64,000 bases of DNA, taken from Adiantum capillus-veneris. Taxonomy: Eukaryota; Streptophyta; Polypodiopsida; Polypodiales; Pteridaceae. Each line of letters opens with the position of its first letter. Position 1 is the stretch's first letter. This document shows positions 56,469-64,000 of the stretch, one piece after another. Location of the stretch: NCBI GenBank assembly GCA_014529385.2, contig CM043971.1, positions 28,847,709-28,911,708 of the forward strand. Reading direction: 5' to 3'. The notes beneath the pieces are model-generated. The model was not told where the DNA came from and did not search any database. It saw only the letters and a list, made by a program, of their open reading frames with translations. Both the position numbers and the translations under genes were made by a program.

Positions 56469-58413
56469 AGAAATACCAAAAGTTTAATATCAATGAACCA
56501 ATTTAAAAAATTGCTAATGTCTTGGGTATCCATTGAAGGAACATAGTAGCTACAAGTCCTTGGCTAGAGAATAAAGATGCGGATGAAGTCTTGCCAATGA
56601 GTGTTTTTCAGAGACAATTTCTTGGAGGTAGCATTATCACCAATGAAACTAGAGATTTGTTGTATGCCTTTTGGACATAAAAAACTAGAGTTTCACCTAA
56701 CAAGAAGGACATATGCAGGCATAGAATTTGAAGTAAAAGTGTTGTTAAACATTCCATGATTCTACTTGAGGACTCTCAAGTAATAAATACTCTTTGCAAT
56801 TGTAATTTGTTTGGTACATTCCTAAGGGAAATTTGGTGGATACAATGCCACAATTAGTACTCTACTATATGGTAGCAGGTGTGTAAAACTCCTTACAAAA
56901 CTTCTATAAAATACCAAGCTATTCTTTTTTAGTACCAAAGCTATTTTGTACACAAACAAAGCCTTTGTGCAATACCAAATCTATTGTTCAATTTGATACT
57001 AGGGATTCCAAAGCCTATCTACAAAGTACCAAAGCCTTTATATAGTGTCAAAGCCTCAATTTGTAGCACCAAAGACTCACATATGGTACCAAATGTTGTG
57101 TGAAATACCAAATTTGGTTTCTCTATACCTTTTGTTTTCCAACACTCTCCAGCCCTCACTTTTCCATGCACCCTTATGGACGTCGTGTACTTTTTTTCTC
57201 TCTCTCAGTTTTTAACAGATCATTCTCTATTGGTGCAAAAACAAGGACACGCACAGCCTCACATTGAGGCGGTACATGAAGTCTTGAAGTGAGTTTTTGA
57301 AGGGGCACCTCCCTTTTTCAACTCAATCAAAGCAACAATAATTCCTCATGCTCTTGTACCTTCTCTCATCAAAATCCAAATGTTTTTCCATGGCATGAGC
57401 TCTCCAATATGCCCAAGCCATAACCAACAAACCAGGAACAACTACCAGTCTCTACATAGTTAGCACCCAACTCATTTATGCAATTTTTATATCAAACACA
57501 TTGTTCCTGCACTCCAACAAAGGGAGATCCATAGCTATCGGTGGTGGGCTTACAAAATTCCTATATAGCACCAAAGCCTTTGCAAAGTACCCATTTTAGT
57601 ACTCTTCTGCATGGCCTTAATTTTAGATAGTGTTAAAAGCATAAAGCTAGTACCATGTTTGATTTTTTGATACATGCAAATGGTCCTTAATTATACAAAT
57701 TCTTGGTGTATGGTAGCCAAGACTCTATAAAGTTACATTTTTGGATACTTTTTCTTTTGAAGTTTGATAAAGTACCAAAGATGGTTGTGGATTATCATTC
57801 TTGGTACTCTACCAAGAGATAGTGCCAATTTTTATTTTCAATTTTAATACTGTACACGAAATACATTTTAACATCATCAAGAAGTTGAAATCTTTGAATC
57901 ATACCCACATTTTTGGTACCCTTGTGGTACCCATGAGCTTGAGCACTTTGTCATTATCATCAAAAGATAAGGCCACACAAGCCCCCCCTCATTAAGATTA
58001 GGCAAGAGTAGCCTTTCCTTTTTCATGTGACAGTGTGTCCCACTTTGTCCCCTCCTATGTGATCCTTGTGCCTTCATTTGTCATCCCTGTGTATTCTTTT
58101 GTCTTTATAATTATTTTATTTATTTCCTTAATGATAATTTACTTTACATTTTTAAGTTAAACATTCTAGTCTTATATTAACTGTACAGTAGTAAAAGAAA
58201 ATTCTACAATCAGTAAATAAGTCTTGCAATAAGTTAGTTAGTGATTCATATAACTAAACATGTCAGAATTTTGTAGCGTAAATTTTAATTTCTAGGTTTT
58301 CTCAACCTACAATTCATAATTTGAACTAAAATATCTTAAATAAGGAGTGATGGTTCAAAAAAATACAAATGCGTAATAGAACTTGTGTGCAATTTGAAAG
58401 TAGAGACCTTACA
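56469..58413. other. Gene-free interval with a diffuse TACCAAAG repeat; its right end is the start of the E 3' LTR
   Basis: ORFs are short and unconvincing. From about 56905-57125 and 57540-57800 the octamer TACCAAAG or a one-change variant recurs every 20-40 bases. The segment ending GAGACCTTACA at 58413 must be the start of the E 3' LTR in element orientation, because a polypurine tract follows. I cannot fix the LTR's other end: the visible part of the E 5' LTR is the opposite end of the repeat. Confidence 0.55.
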
Positions 58414-58426
58414 ATCTCCCCAACTT
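58414..58426 (-). promoter_or_regulatory. Polypurine tract of chromovirus E
   Basis: Minus strand AAGTTGGGGAGAT immediately before TGTAAGGTC, the LTR start. Confidence 0.75.
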
Positions 58427-58493
58427 AGAATTTGAGATGCCCTCATCTCAAGAACAGTGAAGGGTAATCCTAAAGAAGTGATGTCTCATCTTC

Positions 58494-61136
58494 TCAAGTA
58501 GCATCTTCTATAGGGAAATCCTTCCATAAGATAAGATGATCTTTGATGGATCTATTCCTAAGCTTTCTCTCTCGAGTTTCTAGGATAGTATCAGGTTGGA
58601 GTTGTAGAACATCTTGAGCAGGTAAAATGATTTGCTCATCATCAAGGACATGGTCAGGGTTATATACATAAGGTTTTAACAGACTTACATGAAATACATC
58701 ATGCACTTTGAGATGAGAAGGGAGTTTTAGTCTATAAGCCTGATCACTTACAACCTTGATTATTTCGTAAGGTCCACAATATCGGTAGCTAAGCTTCTTA
58801 TACCTTCCGAGAGACAGATTGCTCTTTTTGGGCTTTACTTGTAAGAAAACTTTGTCACCTTCTTTGAAAATCTGATCAGATCTTTTTAAGTCGGCGTACT
58901 TCTTTTGTCGATCTTGAGCCGCTTGAATATCCCTTTGAATAGCTTTGGTTTGAGCTTCCATTTCTTCAAGCATTTTCTTTAAGGCTTCTACCCTTATAGT
59001 GGGGTCAGAAAAGTTAAGAGGTGATAAACATTCTTGACCATAAAGAGCATTAAAAGGTGTCATTCCAATACTTCTATGAGTAGAGGAATTGTATGCATAC
59101 TCTACCAAGGGTAGGTATTGAATCCACTTGCGAGGTTCTCTATTGTAGTAGGCTCTGAGGATGTCTTCAATTACTTGATTAACTCTTTCAGTTTGGCCAT
59201 CAGTTTGAGGATGATAAGCAGTACTAAAACATAATTGGGTTCCAATAGCTTGAAACAATGATACCCAAAACTTTGAAGTAAACTTGGCATCACGATCACT
59301 AACAATCCTCTTGGGTAAACCATGAATTGTGAAAACCTCCTTCACAAACAGACGAGCAATATCTGAAGTTGTAAAGGTTGTCTTGACTGGGATTAAGTGA
59401 GCCACTTTAGTAAGCAAGTCGACTATGACCATGATTGAATCATAGCCAGCTTGGACAGAAGGAAACCCGGTGATAAAGTCCATGCTAATACATTCCCATT
59501 TCATTTGGGGAATATCTAAAGGATCTAATTTACCTGGCATCTTTAGTCTCTCTGCCTTAATCCTTTGACAAGACAAACACTGCTTGACATAGCGAAGGAC
59601 ATCACCCTTCATACCTTGCCAATAGTAACTTCTGCGAATTGCATTGATGGTTTTGGCATAACCTGGATGTCCTGAAGTTGGGCCATCATGTGCTTCATAT
59701 AGGATAGCATTCCTTAGGGTAGAATCCCTAGGTATGCATAGTCGTTTCCTATAGTAAATTTTCCCATCTTCTAAGGAGTAATGTAGAGGTTTAGGCTGAT
59801 TTGATGATACCCTCTCTTCACGTAGGATACTAGCAAGCATCTGGTAATCTGTATCTCTGATAGCAGCATCCAAGACCTTGTCTAGAATAGGGTTGTTAGC
59901 CATGGAAATTGCCCCCAGAAAATATTTACGGCTTAGGGCATCTGCCACAACATTATCCTTACCTGGTCTAAATTTAATATCAAAATCATATTCATGCATG
60001 AGCTCTATCCATCTCCTCTGTCTCATGTTAAGGTTAGGTTGGGTAAAAATCCACTTAAGACTCTTGTGATCTGTTACCAATTGGAATTTGCGTCCCAATA
60101 GATAATGTCTCCATAGCTTGAGAGCATGAATAACTGCTAGCAATTCTAAATCATGTGTAGCATAATTCACTTCATGAATCCTAAGCTTCCGAGAAGTATA
60201 AGCTACAGGCCTTCCTTCTTGAGCAAGGACTCCTCCTAATGCAAGGTTACTAGCATCTGTGATCACCTCGAATTCTTGGGTGAAATCTGGAAGTTTTAAG
60301 AGAGGTTTTGAAGCAAGATACTCCTTCAGCTGTTTGAAGCAAGATTCATGTTTTTCTTCCCAAAGTATCGTAGCTCCTTTCTTTAGCAAGTCAGTTAGTG
60401 GTGCAGCTTTAAGAGCATAGTCCTTTACAAAGATCCTGTACCACCCTGTGATACCTAAGAACCCTTTGACTTCGGTTTGTGAAGTGGGTTGAGGCCATTC
60501 CACAATATCTTTGACTTTGTCAGGGTCAACCGAGACTCCTTCAGGTGAAATGATAAACCCTAAGTAACAGACCTTAGGGGTAAAGAAGGTACATTTGCTT
60601 TTCTTTGCATACAGCTTATTTTGGCGTAAAAGCTCTAACACTTTCCTAACATGTCCTTCATGCTCTTCCTCTGATTTGGAATAAATTAAGATATCGTCAA
60701 AGAATACTAGGACAAAATCGTCTAAGAATTCTCTAAAGATATCGTGCATCAGACGATTGAAAGTTGCAGGAGCATTCGTAAGTCCGAAAGCCATCACTGT
60801 AAATTCGTAATGACCATAACGAGTGTTGAAAGCTGTTTTGGAGATATCAGCCTCCTGGATTCGAATTTGATGATAGCCAGATCGAAGATCGATCTTTGTG
60901 AATATTTTGGCTCCATGTAATCTGTCCAGCATCTCATGGATACAAGAAATTGGATATTTATTCTTGATGGTAACCTGATTTAAGCCCCTATAATCTATGC
61001 AAAGTCGAAGAGAGCCATCCTTTTTCTTTTGGAAGAGAGCAGGTGCACCCCATGGAGATGTACTAGGTCGGATAAACCCGTGCTCAATCAACTGCTTGAG
61101 TTGCTCCTTGAGTTCTATAGCCTCTGGAAGTGACAT
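58494..61136 (-). pseudogene. pol: E chromovirus pol: RT, RNase H, integrase, chromodomain
   Basis: An uninterrupted 880-codon frame. RT (about residues 20-200) has [47 protein letters not shown] and catalytic FFDDILIYS. RNase H (about 280-400) has [21 protein letters not shown] and TDHKSLKW. Integrase has an HHCC finger ([13 protein letters not shown] to CLSCQ) and DDE residues in [15 protein letters not shown] and [11 protein letters not shown]. After a GPY/F-like region ([14 protein letters not shown]), the end ([20 protein letters not shown]) is a chromodomain of the chromovirus type, which targets insertion to chromatin. The frame stops at TGA in DAT-stop-EDE, where the family has the TWE tryptophan, so the chromodomain loses its last residues. 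The ATG shown is internal: the polyprotein really begins in gag. Confidence 0.93.
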
Positions 61137-61375
61137 CTTGTACGACGCTCTTGAGACTGGTTCACTACCTGGAAAATTTTTGATTTCATGGTCTACCTCC
61201 CTAGGTGGTGGTAGTTCAGAAAGTCACTGGGGAAAACATCCGAAATTTCTTCTAGCCACATTGGTTCAGGGTTGGAAGAAGATTTTTCTACTTTGTTTAG
61301 CTTGACTACAAAAATTTGTTGACCCTTGCATAACCCTATCAAAAGACGATTAGCTTTGACCAAGTAAGCTTTTGG
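61137..61375 (-). pseudogene. pro-pol: E protease-RT linker, broken
   Basis: Joins the gag-pro frame to pol. After the TGA at 61376-61378 the same frame continues as PKAYLVKANRLLIGL... to ISDVFPSDF, then a one-base frame change (about 61225) is needed to reach [13 protein letters not shown] and the pol frame. One nonsense and one frameshift therefore separate E's gag-pro from pol. Confidence 0.85.
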
Positions 61376-62695
61376 TCATCCATTCTGGCCTTGAATAGTG
61401 ACTTCTTGACCTAGGTTGTCCACAAAAGTAACACTTCCTTGGGCACAATGGATATTGGCATTATGACTGGCTAACCAATCCATTCCAAGAATTCCGTCAT
61501 AGATTCCTATGGGTAAGGTTCGAAAAGTAGCAGAAGTAGAGTATTCTCCCAACCTGAAATCTATTTTTCCCACAGTGTACTGAGATAACACCTCCTTTCC
61601 ATTGGCTAATTCAACTCTCATCTTTCTTGTAGGGTGTTGATTAAGTCCTAACCTCCTTAAACATTTAGGTGACAAGAAAGAATGAGTACTACCACAATCA
61701 ATAAGAAGCTCAAATTTTTCACCTTGGTGATTTGTAGGTGTTTGAATGACAACATATTGTTGTCTTGCTCTTGGGTTATCAATTGCAGCATGTAGAGTTG
61801 CTCTTTCCTCTTGTTCTTCTCCCAATGTTGGTTCTCCTATGATAGCATTGACTCTGGCAGCCATTCCGCGCCCTTGACCTCGTCCTCCATTTCTTCCTTC
61901 ACGATTTATTATTTGGCCTCGTCCTCTATCTCGATTAGGTGTATTTGTTGCGGAGACTCGCCTAGGACATACTTTCCTGAAATGTCCTAGCTCGTTGCAT
62001 TCATAGCATCTAAGATCTGCATTTTGAGCTCCATTTACTGAAGCTGCAACTATTGGATGAGTTTGGTGAACTGGGTGAACTTGCCTTTGGTTCCACATCA
62101 TAGGACGTCCTCTCCTTCCAGCATTCCTTAAATTTCCATTTCGTACCCTTTGAGAGTTTGACATCTCTTTAGCTAAGGGTTTAGCTCTTAAAAGAGCATC
62201 TTGAAAATTTATAGGCCTCATGGCTTCTAGAAGAGTATTTAAAGGATAATTTAGCCCTTGGCAGAAACGGGCTACTTGTTGATCTGCGGTCATTGGCGGA
62301 GCATAGCGCCTAAGAGTTACAAATTTGGAGTAGTATTCTTCCACTGTAAGATGAAACTGACGTAAGTTGAAGAATTCATTTATCTTAAGGGATTCGTGTT
62401 CAGGTGGAAGATAACGTCCTTTGACAACATACTTAATGTCTTCCCAAGTTTGAGTGTTTTGAGCTACTTGATTATCTTTGCAGTGTTGTTTCCACCAAAG
62501 CTTGGCATCCCCCGTGAGACGAAACATAGCCAACATTGTCTGGTTATCGGGAGTAGTACCAGCAGCAACAAAATAATCCTCCATCTCTTCGAGCCACACT
62601 TCAACATCACGCTCAACTAGGGATCCTTCCCCTTTGAAAGAGGGAAGTTTAGCTTGCTTGAGAAGTAGCTTTTTCTCTTGAAGAGATGTATACAC
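61376..62695 (-). pseudogene. gag-pro: E chromovirus gag and protease
   Basis: A 439-codon frame. The capsid part contains VWLEEMEDYFVAAG, LWWKQHCKDN, the EFFNLRQFHLTVEEYYSKF block and QQVARFCQGLNYPL. It is followed by a basic R/G-rich part, zinc knuckle CYECNELGHFRKVC, another RG-rich stretch, then the protease with active site IDCGSTHSFLS and the GILGMDWLASH block. The frame starts at GTG; no ATG lies near the N-terminus (the first is residue 38) and the frame is open further upstream, so the true start is uncertain. Stop at TGA 61376-61378. Confidence 0.9.
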
Positions 62696-62877
62696 CGCAC
62701 TCTGTGCAATATAGATTAAGTGAAACTTTATTGGATACTCTAACTTTAATCCACTTTAAGGCAAGACTTGATCAGACAATAATACAAACAAAAGATAATA
62801 TTAATCCAAACTTTATTTATACACATATTATTTGCTACCAAGGTTGGTAGTCTTTAGGTACAAGGATTGTAATGTCT

Positions 62878-63330
62878 CTATATTTTGAGTTTAGTGACTA
62901 CAAAAGGATAGGCTAAAGGATCAAAATAATAAGTTTCCTTTGACCCTTGAAAGCTACGAGACACACATATGGGTTGAATCCTACCACCATGGATAACTTT
63001 TGTAACTTGGTTATAGACCCATTGCGTCTGAGATATCTTTTCTCCTCCCAAGGTAATGGTAGCATCCGGATTCTTAGTACCAATGAAAATATAAACTTTG
63101 ATGACTTTTAACTCCTCTGCCCAACGAAGTTTCTTGAGATTGGTATCCATGCACCATATCTTGTCAGCATCGATGGTATAGATTCCTCTAGATGGACTCC
63201 AGTTGATGCCCCATCCTCTATGCACCCTTGGAATAGGTGGTGCAAACACCCTATCCAAAATCATCATCACCCTTTTTCGAAACTGATAATTCGGTGACTG
63301 GCATGCATTTTCAAACATGATGGTGAACAC
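62878..63330 (-). CDS. Unidentified 150-codon ORF in the leader of E
   Basis: Lies between the primer-binding site (63500-63511) and gag (62695), in the same orientation. It starts with ATG (MFTIMFENACQSPNYQF) and ends in VTKLKI. Composition is globular: tryptophan- and aromatic-rich (RGWGINWSPSRGIYTID, WVYNQVTKVIHGGR), with no signal peptide, membrane helix, zinc motif or repeat that I can see. It is in a different frame from gag and 180 bp before it. Plant chromoviruses normally have no gene here; Ogre/Tat elements do carry an ORF before gag, but this one has no motif I can match to those. It could also be chance or captured host sequence. Confidence 0.45.
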   Translation of the reverse strand: MFTIMFENACQSPNYQFRKRVMMILDRVFAPPIPRVHRGWGINWSPSRGIYTIDADKIWCMDTNLKKLRWAEELKVIKVYIFIGTKNPDATITLGGEKISQTQWVYNQVTKVIHGGRIQPICVSRSFQGSKETYYFDPLAYPFVVTKLKI

Positions 63331-63499
63331 CTGGAATTTCTGGTAGGCTGAATAAACATTTTCCTGTACCAGGAAAGTTCAGTCTTCCATACCATATAAA
63401 AACTCAAAACAATTTTTCTAGGTTCTTCTATTATTTCAAACATTCGCATCCTTCAACATCCAAACATCAATCTAAAAATCTCCCCAAGCTCTAACCTAG

Positions 63500-63511
63500 G
63501 CTCTGATACCA
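63500..63511 (-). promoter_or_regulatory. E primer-binding site (initiator tRNA-Met)
   Basis: Minus strand TGGTATCAGAGC, perfect, one base from the LTR. Confidence 0.9.
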
Positions 63512-63512
63512 G

Positions 63513-64000
63513 TGTGAGGTCCCTGCACCTTTTTGAGAGGAGCGGAGTACCTTTGATAGGTCTCCAATCCTGAGAAGGAAAAACCAATGGACATTGCCTT
63601 AGCTACTACGTAGCCACGGGCATGAACCGTTAGTGAAGGATTGGTCCTATCTCGCTATGGCGGAGCGTGACCATCATAACCCTATCTAAAAACTATCTAT
63701 AATCAATTATACCTAAAAGTATAAATCTTAGAGTGACCAACCTGTGCGCTTTTTTCCCCATGTTTCAGAAGCACAGCCGCCAAGGTTTGTCTCTTTTAAG
63801 ATTTATGACTAATTAAAAAAAAAAATTCTAGCGTTGGTAAGTTACCCGACTCATCGGGTCCACCCGTCCATAGAATGATACCGTCGGGGTATCATTCTCC
63901 CACTTTCCACACCACACTCACCCTTCTTTTGTTATCTAATTACTACCACACTGTTTAAACATACATGTTCCTTTACTTTATTTATGATACTGGTTCGTTA
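63513..64000 (-). mobile_element. E 5' LTR (partial, continues past window)
   Basis: Plus strand starts TGTGAGGTCCC (minus strand ends GGGACCTCACA). At least 488 bp. Contains two perfect inverted repeats at 63844-63859 and 63872-63898. Confidence 0.8.
63844..63898. repeat. Two adjacent perfect hairpins in the E LTR
   Basis: ACCCGA-CTCA-TCGGGT (63844-63859) and an 11-bp stem AGAATGATACC / GGTATCATTCT with loop GTCGG (63872-63898), 12 bases apart. Such a position, inside the transcribed end of the LTR, could serve a structural role in the RNA. Confidence 0.85.

Noticed and set aside
58080-63990. Pairing the E 5' LTR (63513 onward) with sequence just left of 58413
   Set aside because: The visible part of the 5' LTR and the visible part near 58413 are opposite ends of the LTR; weak AT-rich similarity around 58100 is not convincing.

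Overview
This window is plant nuclear DNA and is almost entirely transposable elements. Every coding region I can support is retrotransposon gag/pol, or a relic of it, and most primer-binding sites match plant initiator-tRNA-Met (TGGTATCAGAGC). I found no intact host gene, tRNA, rRNA or CRISPR array. The intergenic DNA is AT-rich, with long CT/CA/GA/GATA microsatellites and many nested insertions. This fits heterochromatin of a large-genome land plant. A fern or another non-flowering plant is a plausible guess, but nothing here is diagnostic of a species.

Layout. 1-6548: a Ty3/gypsy element (A1) on the minus strand, cut by the window edge; its gag-pro-pol is a single frame broken only by nonsense codons, and its 5' LTR is about 1.6 kb. 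7067-13130: a plus-strand non-coding LTR element (Y) with a 143-bp LTR and a roughly 2.8-kb internal duplication. 13570-19600: LTR-like repeats around a heavily decayed plus-strand gypsy element (D). 19741-20064: a short non-LTR retroelement insertion with a poly(A) tail and a 15-bp target duplication. 20918-22040: microsatellites and a tandem repeat.

22425-24681 (repeat L) is a long dispersed repeat. Its paralogue (repeat R) starts at 29119 and resumes at 56054, because a 24.9-kb nest was inserted into it. Between L and R lies element Z (24682-29118): a probable 3' LTR, a polypurine tract, and a decayed minus-strand coding region with no recognisable RT or integrase.

31127-56053 is a nest resolved by target-site duplications. 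The outer element X is on the minus strand, with a 143-bp LTR and TSD CATAG; it is non-coding and of the same family as Y. Its 5' LTR is interrupted by a gypsy LTR-internal-LTR-internal-LTR array (copies B and C, 41381-55965, near-TSD TAAGT/TAAGC). A Ty1/copia element (36154-41374, perfect TSD ATAAG, LTRs about 2% diverged) then landed on the left edge of that array. B and C share a 618-bp tract about 1% diverged within flanks about 8-10% diverged, which indicates gene conversion.

58414-64000: a minus-strand chromovirus (E) with gag-pro, RT-RNase H-integrase and a C-terminal chromodomain, plus an unidentified 150-codon ORF between its primer-binding site and gag. No element looks autonomous, because every gag/pol carries at least one stop or frameshift.

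The main candidates for something undescribed are: a set of small hairpins with a constant AAG/ATG loop and covarying stems in the non-coding family X/Y; the Z coding relic; and the leader ORF of E. All percentages are hand counts from the sequence.
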